From NCBI GenBank assembly GCA_023443705.1, contig JAEZTD010000386.1:1-10009 (forward strand): a DNA stretch of 10,009 bases, written 5' to 3'. The stretch's first letter is position 1; each line of letters opens with the position of its first letter. Under the pieces are notes generated by a model, which worked only from the letters and a program-made list of their open reading frames with translations, did not search any database and was not told the DNA's origin. Below are positions 1 through 5,857 of the stretch, piece after piece. Both the position numbers and the translations under genes were made by a program. The stretch comes from Bacillota bacterium. GTDB taxonomy: Bacteria; Bacillota; Clostridia; Christensenellales; Aristaeellaceae.

Positions 1-30
1 CAAAGTTCGGCCTTTCGCCGCATTTGAGGC

Positions 31-59
31 TTGCCATTTGTGCCAAAACCCGATACAAT
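31..59 (+). promoter_or_regulatory. Sigma-A-type promoter for the frr-polC operon
   Basis: A -35 element TTGCCA (31-36) and a -10 element TACAAT (54-59) are separated by exactly 17 bases. Each matches the housekeeping consensus at five of six positions. The region is visibly more AT-rich than the coding DNA that follows. Transcription would start near A66, leaving a leader of about 39 bases before the frr start. No other convincing promoter is seen in the short gaps downstream, so this is inferred to drive the whole gene series. The call rests on sequence match only. Confidence 0.7.
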
Positions 60-73
60 AGATTGAAGATAGG

Positions 74-85
74 GGCGCTTGCGCC
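74..85 (+). promoter_or_regulatory. Small hairpin in the frr leader with a CUUG loop
   Basis: GGCG (74-77) pairs with CGCC (82-85) around the loop CTTG (78-81). Its closing pair is G-C, the arrangement known for stable CUUG tetraloops, in which the loop C and G also pair. It lies between the predicted transcript start (about 66) and the ribosome binding site (92-97), leaving that site free. It has no T-tract, so it is not a terminator. A role in mRNA 5' stability or translation is only inference. Confidence 0.4.
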
Positions 86-90
86 ACGAT

Positions 91-98
91 GGGAGGAG
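91..98 (+). promoter_or_regulatory. Strong ribosome binding site of frr
   Basis: GGGAGGAG contains the near-perfect Shine-Dalgarno core GGAGGA (92-97), seven bases before the GTG at 105. This decides the frr start: the upstream in-frame ATG at 24 overlaps the predicted promoter and would add 27 residues not found in the family. Confidence 0.85.
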
Positions 99-104
99 AC
101 CAAC

Positions 105-662
105 GTGTACAAGGAAACGGTGAAGGCCGCATCCGACAAGATGGACAAGACCATCGCGGTCATTCAAAAGGAGCTTTCGACACTGCGCGCCGGTCGCGCA
201 AATCCCAAGATCCTGGATCGTATCCTCGTGGACTATTACGGAACGCCAACTGCGCTCAACCAGCTGGGCAACATCACCTCGCCGGAGCCGAGGCTCCTTG
301 TGATCGCCCCCTGGGAGACCAAGATGATCGCCGCCATCGAGAAGGAGATTCAGAAGTCCGACATCGGCATCAATCCCTCCAACGATGGCAAGGTGATCCG
401 CCTTCTGGTGCCCGAGCTTACCGAGGAGCGCCGCAAGGATCTGTGCAAGCAGGTGAAGAAACAGGTGGAGGAGGGCAAGGTGGCCATTCGCGCCATCCGC
501 CGCGACTTCATGGAGCAGCTTAAGAAGATGAAGAAGGACTCGCAAATCACCGAGGACGAGCAGACCTCGGGCGAGGGCGATCTTCAGAAAACCACCGACA
601 ACCACATCAAGGAACTGGACAAGCTCGGCGCCGACAAAGAAAAAGAGATCATGAGCGTATGA
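105..662 (+). CDS. frr: Ribosome recycling factor
   Basis: Ribosome recycling factor (RRF) works in the cytoplasm with EF-G to split post-termination ribosomes into subunits. The predicted protein has 185 residues, the same length as Escherichia coli RRF. The N-terminal part carries the family's RAGRA segment, and the C-terminal half has the conserved RAIRRD motif with Arg132 at the functionally important position known from E. coli. The protein is rich in charged helix-forming residues, fitting the three-helix bundle, and domain II follows around residues 30-105. I chose the GTG at 105 over an upstream in-frame ATG at 24 because of its strong ribosome binding site and the family length. It is the first gene of the operon, and its stop TGA overlaps the ATG of the next small gene (ATGA, 659-662), which suggests translational coupling. 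In many Bacillota pyrH precedes frr; that is outside this window. Confidence 0.97.
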   Translation: MYKETVKAASDKMDKTIAVIQKELSTLRAGRANPKILDRILVDYYGTPTALNQLGNITSPEPRLLVIAPWETKMIAAIEKEIQKSDIGINPSNDGKVIRLLVPELTEERRKDLCKQVKKQVEEGKVAIRAIRRDFMEQLKKMKKDSQITEDEQTSGEGDLQKTTDNHIKELDKLGADKEKEIMSV

Positions 663-841
663 CCGAAGACCTTCTGGGGCTGAGGCTGGAGGACGCGCTC
701 GGCATCCTCCGGGATGCGGGGGAGCGGGAGCCTGACGTCCGGCGGCTGCCGGAAAAGTATCCGGACGGAACGGAGCGCGTGGTGCGCGTCCGGCCGGGAG
801 AATTCGTAACCGCCCGTTTTCCCGATGCGGTGGCCCCATGA
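659..841 (+). CDS. Small PASTA-like protein between frr and uppS
   Basis: A 60-residue cytoplasmic-looking protein with no signal peptide, membrane segment or cysteine. It opens with LLGLRLEDALGILRDAGE, a pattern like the start of a PASTA domain (G-L-x-x-x-x-A-x-x-x-L-x-x-x-G). A variable stretch rich in Pro, Glu and Lys follows, then RVVRVRPGEFVTARF, which resembles the closing beta strands of PASTA. That it is a real gene is supported by its position: its ATG overlaps the frr stop and its TGA overlaps the uppS ATG, both as ATGA, with no unused bases. There is no strong ribosome binding site (only an A/G-rich run near 639-647), so translation probably depends on ribosomes finishing frr. From memory, some clostridial genomes carry a small gene at this place, but I cannot verify homology here. 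No function can be assigned. PASTA domains bind peptidoglycan or beta-lactams outside the cell, which does not suit a protein without an export signal, so the likeness may be structural only. Confidence 0.7.
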   Translation: MTEDLLGLRLEDALGILRDAGEREPDVRRLPEKYPDGTERVVRVRPGEFVTARFPDAVAP

Positions 842-1605
842 GGATACTCGATCTGGCGCGCCGCGCCGCCGCCCTTTTGAGGCCCGGCGGCGCGGAAGGT
901 TTGGGCGGGGAGCTTCCGCCGAAGATGCCGAGGCACGTGGCGTTCATCATGGACGGCAACGGTCGATGGGCGAAGAAGCGTGGACTGCCGCGTTCCGCCG
1001 GGCATACCGCCGGGATGGACGCGATGATCGAGATTATCCGCGCCGCGGACGACTGGAAGATCGAGGCGGTCAGCGTCTACGCGTTTTCCACCGAGAACTG
1101 GGGGCGTCCCCAGGACGAGGTCGGCGCGCTGATGAACATCCTGGTCCAGTACTTTACTTCGGAGATCGACGAACTGCATGAAAAGAACGTCCGCGTGCAG
1201 GTGCTGGGGGATCTGGACACGCTGCCGGCCCTCCAGAAGCGGACCGTCATGGATGCCATCGCCCGCACGAAGGACAATACCGGCCTTACGTTCAACATCG
1301 CGCTCAACTACGGCGGCCGCGCGGAACTGGTCCGCGCCGCGAGGCTTCTGGCCGAACAGGGCCTGAAGCCGGAAGAGATCGACGAAGTTGCCTTCGAAGA
1401 CCGGCTCTATACCGCCGGCATACCCGACGTGGACCTTCTCATCCGCACCAGCGGCGAAATGCGGGTTTCAAACTTCATGCCCTGGCAGATCGCCTACGCG
1501 GAGATCATCTTTAACCCCGTTCTCTGGCCTGACTATACCCGGGAGGAGTTCCTGAAGGATCTCTTCCGCTACGCCGGCCGCGACAGGCGATTTGGAAAGG
1601 TGTAA
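838..1605 (+). CDS. uppS: Undecaprenyl diphosphate synthase (cis-prenyltransferase)
   Basis: Adds isopentenyl units in cis to farnesyl diphosphate, making the C55 undecaprenyl diphosphate that carries peptidoglycan and other wall precursors across the membrane. At 255 residues it has the usual family length. Family motifs appear in order: HVAFIMDGNGRWA with the Mg-binding Asp39; FSTENW (83-88); TFNIALNYGGRAEL; and RTSGEMRVSNF followed by WQIAYAE, giving diphosphate-binding Arg203, Arg209 and Ser211 and metal-binding Glu222. The first 30 residues form a basic, Ala/Arg-rich extension ahead of the conserved core, as in many Bacillota. The start at 838 overlaps the stop of the preceding small gene, with a modest GGTGG ribosome binding site (829-833) four bases upstream. 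The next in-frame ATG (Met30) has no such site. Its substrate derives from the MEP pathway, two enzymes of which (dxr, ispG) follow in the same operon. Confidence 0.97.
   Translation: MRILDLARRAAALLRPGGAEGLGGELPPKMPRHVAFIMDGNGRWAKKRGLPRSAGHTAGMDAMIEIIRAADDWKIEAVSVYAFSTENWGRPQDEVGALMNILVQYFTSEIDELHEKNVRVQVLGDLDTLPALQKRTVMDAIARTKDNTGLTFNIALNYGGRAELVRAARLLAEQGLKPEEIDEVAFEDRLYTAGIPDVDLLIRTSGEMRVSNFMPWQIAYAEIIFNPVLWPDYTREEFLKDLFRYAGRDRRFGKV
1596..1602 (+). promoter_or_regulatory. Ribosome binding site deciding the cdsA start
   Basis: AAAGGTG lies inside the last codons of uppS. It is nine bases from a TTG at 1612 and twelve from an ATG at 1615, in the same frame. The spacing favours TTG while codon strength favours ATG. 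The two choices differ by one residue. Confidence 0.45.
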
Positions 1606-1611
1606 TCTCAT

Positions 1612-2484
1612 TTGATGGAAGCCGCCGAAAGCAAAATCTCCAACATGATCCGCCGAAGGATCACCGGCATCGTGATCGGCGTTGTAATGGCCGCCCTCTG
1701 GATTCTGCAGGGGTGGCCGCTGCGCGTCGGCCTTGTGGCGCTGATGATCATGGCCATGTGGGAGATGTACGGCGCGTTTGTTTCCCGGGGGGCGAAACCC
1801 ATTCGCTGGGTCGGCATGGCCTACGCGGTGCTGGCGCTGCCGGTGTATCTCTTGCTGGGCGTTTCGGCGCTCAGCCCGCTGACAACGCTTTTTTGCATGC
1901 TGGCGCTGGCGGGCGTGATCCTGCGCGGGAAGATCGACTTCGATTCCGCGGTCGCTACGCTGTTCCCGCTCTTCTATCCGGGCATGCTGATTACGATGCT
2001 GTTTCCGCTGCAGGACCTTCAGCCGGTACTTCTGGCCCGGGTCGCCACGGCGCTGATGCTCCTGATCCCGCTGATGACGGACCTGTTCGCCTATGAATTC
2101 GGCACCCACTTCGGGCGGCACAAGCTGTCGCCCGAGCTGAGCCCCAACAAGAGCGTGGAGGGTTCGGTGGCCGGGCTCATCGCTGCTTCGGCGTTCGCGG
2201 TGCTCGTGCCGCTGGGCGCGACGCTCCTGACCGAATGGGTGCCCTTCTTCCAGCCCTATGCCGCGAAGCTGCCACCCCTCTGGGCCTTTGGGGTCCTCGG
2301 CCTCGTCGGCTCGTTCGCGGCGCAGATTGGCGACCTGACCGCATCGATGGTCAAGCGCTACTGCGGCATCAAGGACTACGGCGCGATCTTTCCCGGCCAC
2401 GGCGGCATGCTGGACAGGATGGACAGCGTGCTGTTTACCGGCGTCATCCTGTACGTATTCTTCAGCTTTTCCGTGAGGTGGTAA
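1612..2484 (+). CDS. cdsA: Phosphatidate cytidylyltransferase (CDP-diglyceride synthase)
   Basis: Integral membrane enzyme that joins CTP and phosphatidic acid to give CDP-diacylglycerol, the branch point for phosphatidylglycerol, cardiolipin and other phospholipids. Of about 290 residues, most of the chain is hydrophobic. It forms several membrane segments, the first at roughly residues 16-32, others around 40-55, 62-80, 85-102, 120-160, 180-205 and 222-240. The CDP-diglyceride synthase signature is complete at residues 245-271: S-M-V-K-R, then K254-D255, then HGG (263-265) and D268-R-M-D271, which include the residues that bind the metal and CTP in this family. The start is either TTG 1612 or the adjoining ATG 1615; a later Met before IRRRITG (about residue 12) is also possible but lacks a ribosome binding site. 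The gene follows uppS after six bases and precedes dxr after one. Confidence 0.95.
   Translation: MMEAAESKISNMIRRRITGIVIGVVMAALWILQGWPLRVGLVALMIMAMWEMYGAFVSRGAKPIRWVGMAYAVLALPVYLLLGVSALSPLTTLFCMLALAGVILRGKIDFDSAVATLFPLFYPGMLITMLFPLQDLQPVLLARVATALMLLIPLMTDLFAYEFGTHFGRHKLSPELSPNKSVEGSVAGLIAASAFAVLVPLGATLLTEWVPFFQPYAAKLPPLWAFGVLGLVGSFAAQIGDLTASMVKRYCGIKDYGAIFPGHGGMLDRMDSVLFTGVILYVFFSFSVRW
2475..2481 (+). promoter_or_regulatory. Ribosome binding site supporting a TTG start for dxr
   Basis: GAGGTGG, at the end of the cdsA reading frame, ends four bases before TTG 2486. It supports TTG as the dxr start, since the next in-frame ATG lies far inside the conserved NADPH-binding domain. Confidence 0.75.
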
Positions 2485-2485
2485 T

Positions 2486-3625
2486 TTGCGAACGCTCGCG
2501 GTTCTGGGCGCGACCGGCTCCATAGGACGCCAGGCGCTCGATCTGATCTCCCGGCACTCCGATTCCTTCAAAGCGGCGGTTCTGACGGCTAACCAGAACC
2601 ATGAAGCGCTGTTTGATCTGGTGCGCGCGTTCCGTCCGGCGGCGGCAGGCCTTGTGGTCGAGCCGAAAGAGCTTCCGGCGGACGTGCGTTTTTGCGATTG
2701 GTATTTCGGCGAAGATGCCTCCGAGCGCGCGCTTCGCGCCCACCGGCCGGACGACTGTCTGGCCGCGGTGGTGGGCATCGCCGGGCTCGGTGCGGTCATG
2801 GCCGCCCTTGAGACGAGTCATCGGGTTCTCCTTGCCAACAAGGAGGCGCTGGTCACGGCGGGCGACCTGGTGATGGCGCGGGCGCAGGCGCTGAATAAGC
2901 GGATTCTTCCGGTGGACAGCGAGCACAGCGCGATTTTCCAATGCCTCGAGGGGGCGGGGAGTAACGCGCCCCGGCGGCTGATCCTGACCGCCTCCGGCGG
3001 CCCCTTCCGCACATGGAGCGCCGAGGCGATTGCAAGCGCCACGGTCGCGGACGCGCTGGGACACCCCACCTGGCGGATGGGCAAGAAAATCACCGTGGAC
3101 TGTGCGACCATGATGAACAAGGGCCTCGAGGTCATCGAGGCGCACCACCTGTTCAACATGCCCTCCGAAGCGATTGATGTGGTGGTGCATCCCCAGAGCG
3201 TCATACACTCCATGGTGGCGTTTTCGGACGGCGCGGTCCTCGCCCAGATGGGCGCGCCCGACATGCGCGGCCCCATCGGCTACGCGCTTGGGTATCCCGA
3301 GCGCTTGCCCTACGGCGCGGAGCCTCTGAATTTTGCAAAGCTCACGATCACCTTTGAAGCGCCGGACGAGGCTAGATTCCCCTGTCTGCGCCTGGCGCGG
3401 GAGGCGCTCGCATCGGACGGAGGCGCTCCGGCCATCCTGAACGGCGCCAACGAGGCGGCTGTGGCCGCGTTTCTCGAGGGACACATCCCCTTCGGGGGCA
3501 TTCCGCGGCTGGTCGAGACGGCGCTTGACCGGGTACCCAAACGGGTAATTGATACGATGGAGGACGTCGTTGAGGCCGACCGCCTCGCGCGCGAATGCGT
3601 CAACCAGGCAATCCGGGCGTTATAG
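2486..3625 (+). CDS. dxr: 1-deoxy-D-xylulose 5-phosphate reductoisomerase
   Basis: Second enzyme of the MEP (non-mevalonate) isoprenoid pathway. It rearranges and reduces deoxyxylulose 5-phosphate to 2-C-methylerythritol 4-phosphate with NADPH and a divalent metal in the cytoplasm. The 379 residues fall in the family's range. The N-terminal Rossmann motif is GATGSIG (8-14). LANKEALV lies in the NADPH domain, and metal ligands Asp144 and Glu146 lie in VDSEH. The substrate-binding ASGGPF loop, the HPTWRMGKKITVD block, NKGLE with Glu215 as third metal ligand (equivalent to E. coli Glu231), and HPQSVIHSMV all follow in order. The start is TTG, because the Rossmann motif begins only seven residues later and no upstream in-frame ATG exists after the cdsA stop. 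One base separates it from cdsA, so the two are likely translationally coupled. All catalytic residues I can check are present. Confidence 0.97.
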   Translation: MRTLAVLGATGSIGRQALDLISRHSDSFKAAVLTANQNHEALFDLVRAFRPAAAGLVVEPKELPADVRFCDWYFGEDASERALRAHRPDDCLAAVVGIAGLGAVMAALETSHRVLLANKEALVTAGDLVMARAQALNKRILPVDSEHSAIFQCLEGAGSNAPRRLILTASGGPFRTWSAEAIASATVADALGHPTWRMGKKITVDCATMMNKGLEVIEAHHLFNMPSEAIDVVVHPQSVIHSMVAFSDGAVLAQMGAPDMRGPIGYALGYPERLPYGAEPLNFAKLTITFEAPDEARFPCLRLAREALASDGGAPAILNGANEAAVAAFLEGHIPFGGIPRLVETALDRVPKRVIDTMEDVVEADRLARECVNQAIRAL

Positions 3626-3639
3626 TAAAGGAGCAAACC

Positions 3640-4692
3640 ATGTCCAGTATTCTATATTTTCTTCTCGCGCTTCTGATTCTGAGCTTTATCGTGTTCGCGC
3701 ACGAGTTGGGGCACTATTTGGCGGCGCGCTCTTCCGGCATCAGGGTACTCGAGTTTGCCATCGGCTTCGGGCCGAAGATCTTCGGCTGGCGCCGGAAGGA
3801 GATTGACTACTCCGTCCGGGCGCTGCCGATGGGCGGCTACTGCAAATTCGAGGGAGAGGACGATTCCTCCGACGACCCCAGGGCTTTTTCCAACGCGCCG
3901 GTCTGGAAGCGATTTCTGACCATTCTGGCTGGCCCCGCCATGAATTTTTTGCTGGCGTACCTCGTGGTGGCGCTGTTTTTGATGTTTGCCGGCGTGGCCT
4001 ACACGGTGCCGGTCGTTTATGAGGTGGCCTCCGGTATGCCGGCCGAGGGCTCCGGCCTCCAGGCTGGCGACGTGATCACCGCGGTGGACGGCGAGGCCAT
4101 CGAGCTGAGCGAATCGGGCGCAGCAAAGCTCGTGCAGCTGATCGGCGAAAAGCCGGGCGAGGCCGTCACGCTGACGGTCGACCGGGGCGGCGAGGCCGTG
4201 ACGGTGACGGTGTCCCCCCAGGACACTGAAACAGGCGGCAAGATCGGCATCACGCTGGGCAGCCAGATCTACCGGTTCGGGCCGGTCAGCGCGCTGGTCG
4301 TCTCGGGCGAGCGGATTGTCGACATCACCCGCGTAATGCTGGACGGCTTCAAAGGGCTCATCACAAAGGGCGAGGGGTTTGAGGACACGATGGGTCCGGT
4401 GGGGATCATCAGCTTCATGACTCAGGAGATCCGCAGAGATTTTGAGATGGTGGTCAACCTGATTGTCATCATTTCGCTGAACCTCGGCATCCTGAACCTT
4501 CTGCCGCTGCCCGCGCTGGACGGCGGGCGCCTGGTGTTCCTCCTGGTGGAGGCCGTGCGCCGCAAGCCCCTCAAGCCGGAGTACGAAGGCTGGGTACACA
4601 TGGCGGGATTCGTTCTCCTGATCGGCGTGATTGTCCTGTTCACCTACCGCGACATCGTGCGGCTGATCACACAGCTGACGTCGGGCGCGTGA
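3640..4692 (+). CDS. rseP: Site-2 intramembrane zinc metalloprotease RseP/RasP
   Basis: Membrane-embedded protease that cuts substrates such as anti-sigma factors and leftover signal peptides within the bilayer. The predicted protein has 350 residues. Membrane segment 1 (about 5-27) carries the zinc site HELGH (21-25) with catalytic Glu22. A second segment near 92-116 contains GPAMN (98-102). A PDZ domain spans roughly 120-205. The third zinc ligand is Asp294 in the LDGG motif (293-296) inside NLLPLPALDGGRL, and a final segment lies near 321-342. The start at 3640 follows a clean AAAGGAG ribosome binding site (3627-3633, six bases away) and puts HELGH at the family's usual depth; an in-frame ATG at 3595 lies inside dxr. 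The gene sits 14 bases after dxr. Which anti-sigma factor it processes cannot be told from here. Confidence 0.96.
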   Translation: MSSILYFLLALLILSFIVFAHELGHYLAARSSGIRVLEFAIGFGPKIFGWRRKEIDYSVRALPMGGYCKFEGEDDSSDDPRAFSNAPVWKRFLTILAGPAMNFLLAYLVVALFLMFAGVAYTVPVVYEVASGMPAEGSGLQAGDVITAVDGEAIELSESGAAKLVQLIGEKPGEAVTLTVDRGGEAVTVTVSPQDTETGGKIGITLGSQIYRFGPVSALVVSGERIVDITRVMLDGFKGLITKGEGFEDTMGPVGIISFMTQEIRRDFEMVVNLIVIISLNLGILNLLPLPALDGGRLVFLLVEAVRRKPLKPEYEGWVHMAGFVLLIGVIVLFTYRDIVRLITQLTSGA

Positions 4693-4735
4693 CGACCGGC
4701 GCGCTTTCCGGGACCAGAACTTACGGAGGAAATCA
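4693..4735 (+). promoter_or_regulatory. Gap between rseP and ispG with ispG ribosome binding site
   Basis: This short gap holds a strong Shine-Dalgarno sequence GGAGGA (4725-4730), five bases before the ispG ATG. I see no T-tract terminator and no paired -35/-10 elements, so read-through from rseP is expected. Confidence 0.7.
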
Positions 4736-5806
4736 ATGACCAGATGCGTGATGGTGGGTGCGGTGCCCGTGGGCGGCGGCGCGAGGGTTTCCGTGCAGTC
4801 GATGACCAACACCGATACCCGGGACGCGGAGGCGACCCTCGCCCAGATAAAGCGGCTCGCCGAGGCGGGCTGCGACATCGTGCGGGTTTCCGTCTACGAC
4901 GAGGCCTGCGCGGAGGCGGTAAAGCGCCTGGTGGCGGGAAGCCCCGTGCCGCTGGTGGCGGACATCCACTTTGATCACCGCCTGGCGATCCGCGCCATCG
5001 AAAACGGCATCGCCAAGGTACGCATCAACCCCGGCAACATCGGCGGGGAGAAAAACGTCCGGGCGCTGGCGGACTGCGTGAAGGCGCACCGCGTGCCGGT
5101 GCGGGTGGGCGTTAACGGTGGTTCCCTCGAAAAAGAGCTCTTGCAAAGGCACGGCGGGCCCACCGCCGGGGCGCTGGCGGAGAGCGCGCTGAACCAGGCA
5201 CGGATGCTGGAGGGCATGGGTGTTCACGACATCGTGCTGTCGATGAAGGCATCCTCCGTTCGGACGACGGTGGAAGCCTACCGTATCGCTGCGGCTAAAG
5301 CGGACTATCCGCTGCACCTGGGCGTGACCGAGGCAGGAACGCCGGAGGCGGGCACCGTCAAGTCCGCCGTCGGCATCGGCAGTCTCCTTCTGGACGGCAT
5401 CGGAGACACCATCCGCGTGTCGCTGTCCGGGCCGCCGGAGAACGAGGTGCCCGTATGTCTTGACATCCTCCGCGCGGTGGGGCTTCGGGACGAGGGCGTC
5501 GAGATCATCTCCTGCCCGACCTGCGGCCGGACCTGCATCGAGGTGGCGGACATCGCGGACCGCGTGCGGAAGGCCACCCGCGGCATCAAAGCGCCCCTCA
5601 AGGTGGCGGTGATGGGCTGCGTGGTCAACGGGCCGGGCGAGGCGCGGGAGGCCGACATCGGCATCGCCGGCGGCAAGGACGGCGGCGCGCTGTTCGTCAA
5701 GGGCCGCCCGCCCAGAAAAGTCACGGGGGATTTGGCGGAGGCGCTGCTCGAGGAAATATCGCGGAGCCTGGGCGAGAAAGCCGAAAAGAAGAGCGACCCT
5801 CAATAG
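4736..5806 (+). CDS. ispG: 4-hydroxy-3-methylbut-2-en-1-yl diphosphate synthase, [4Fe-4S]
   Basis: Penultimate enzyme of the MEP pathway (also called GcpE). It reductively opens the cyclic diphosphate MEcPP to HMBPP using a [4Fe-4S] cluster and an external electron donor such as flavodoxin or ferredoxin. The 356 residues match the short bacterial two-domain form. The N-terminal TIM barrel shows VQSMTNTDT, AGCDIVRVSV, ADIHFDHRLA and RINPGNIG. The C-terminal cluster domain has SCPTCGRTC with Cys260 and Cys263, then MGCVVNGPGE with Cys295 and Glu302, equivalent to E. coli Cys270, Cys273, Cys305 and Glu312. There is no sign of the extra inserted domain of plant and some other forms. The last 15 residues are charged and unlikely to be conserved. 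The oxygen-sensitive cluster and reduced donor fit an anaerobe, but this is not diagnostic. It shares the operon with dxr and uppS, so early, late and downstream steps of isoprenoid carrier synthesis are co-expressed. Confidence 0.97.
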   Translation: MTRCVMVGAVPVGGGARVSVQSMTNTDTRDAEATLAQIKRLAEAGCDIVRVSVYDEACAEAVKRLVAGSPVPLVADIHFDHRLAIRAIENGIAKVRINPGNIGGEKNVRALADCVKAHRVPVRVGVNGGSLEKELLQRHGGPTAGALAESALNQARMLEGMGVHDIVLSMKASSVRTTVEAYRIAAAKADYPLHLGVTEAGTPEAGTVKSAVGIGSLLLDGIGDTIRVSLSGPPENEVPVCLDILRAVGLRDEGVEIISCPTCGRTCIEVADIADRVRKATRGIKAPLKVAVMGCVVNGPGEAREADIGIAGGKDGGALFVKGRPPRKVTGDLAEALLEEISRSLGEKAEKKSDPQ

Positions 5807-5832
5807 AAAACGAACACCAAAGAAGGCCGACC

Positions 5833-5857
5833 AAGGATAGAGAGAATGTACAAATGA
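5833..5857 (+). promoter_or_regulatory. Possible three-codon leader cistron at the polC start
   Basis: AAGGA (5833-5837) is placed eight bases before an ATG at 5846 that reads Met-Tyr-Lys-stop (5846-5857). The TGA of this minicistron overlaps the polC ATG at 5854 as ATGA. The best Shine-Dalgarno match in the gap therefore faces the minicistron, and polC itself has only the weak purine run AGAGAGA (5839-5845). It could couple polC translation to a short upstream event, or be chance in an A-rich gap. Confidence 0.3.

Noticed and set aside
8..20. CGGC/GCCG inverted repeat at the window start as a terminator of an upstream gene
   Set aside because: The stem is only four pairs and is not followed by a run of T, so it cannot be supported as a terminator.
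1..27. Possible 3' end of an upstream gene (a frame ending in TGA at 25-27, another ending in TAG at 59-61)
   Set aside because: Only 8 to 19 codons are visible and none resembles the C-terminus of pyrH or another expected neighbour, so no gene can be called.
24..104. An ATG at 24 giving a 27-residue N-terminal extension of frr
   Set aside because: It lies before the predicted promoter -10 element, has no ribosome binding site, and would make the protein longer than the 185-residue family norm.
1468..2799. A 443-codon minus-strand open frame across uppS, cdsA and dxr
   Set aside because: It is Arg/Gln/His-rich with no domain pattern, and it spans three well-supported genes and their junctions. 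It is a shadow of codon bias.
3652..4878. A 408-codon minus-strand open frame opposite rseP
   Set aside because: Repetitive Gln/His/Arg/Asp composition with no motif or plausible ribosome binding site, opposite a clear site-2 protease.
4733..5803. A 356-codon open frame on the minus strand exactly opposite ispG
   Set aside because: The encoded sequence is His/Arg/Gly-rich with no recognisable motif. It arises because the GC-rich codon bias of ispG leaves few stops on the opposite strand. ispG itself has full motif support.
5807..5853. A separate polC promoter in the ispG-polC gap
   Set aside because: The gap is A-rich but contains no -35/-10 pair with sensible spacing. Transcription from upstream is the simpler reading.
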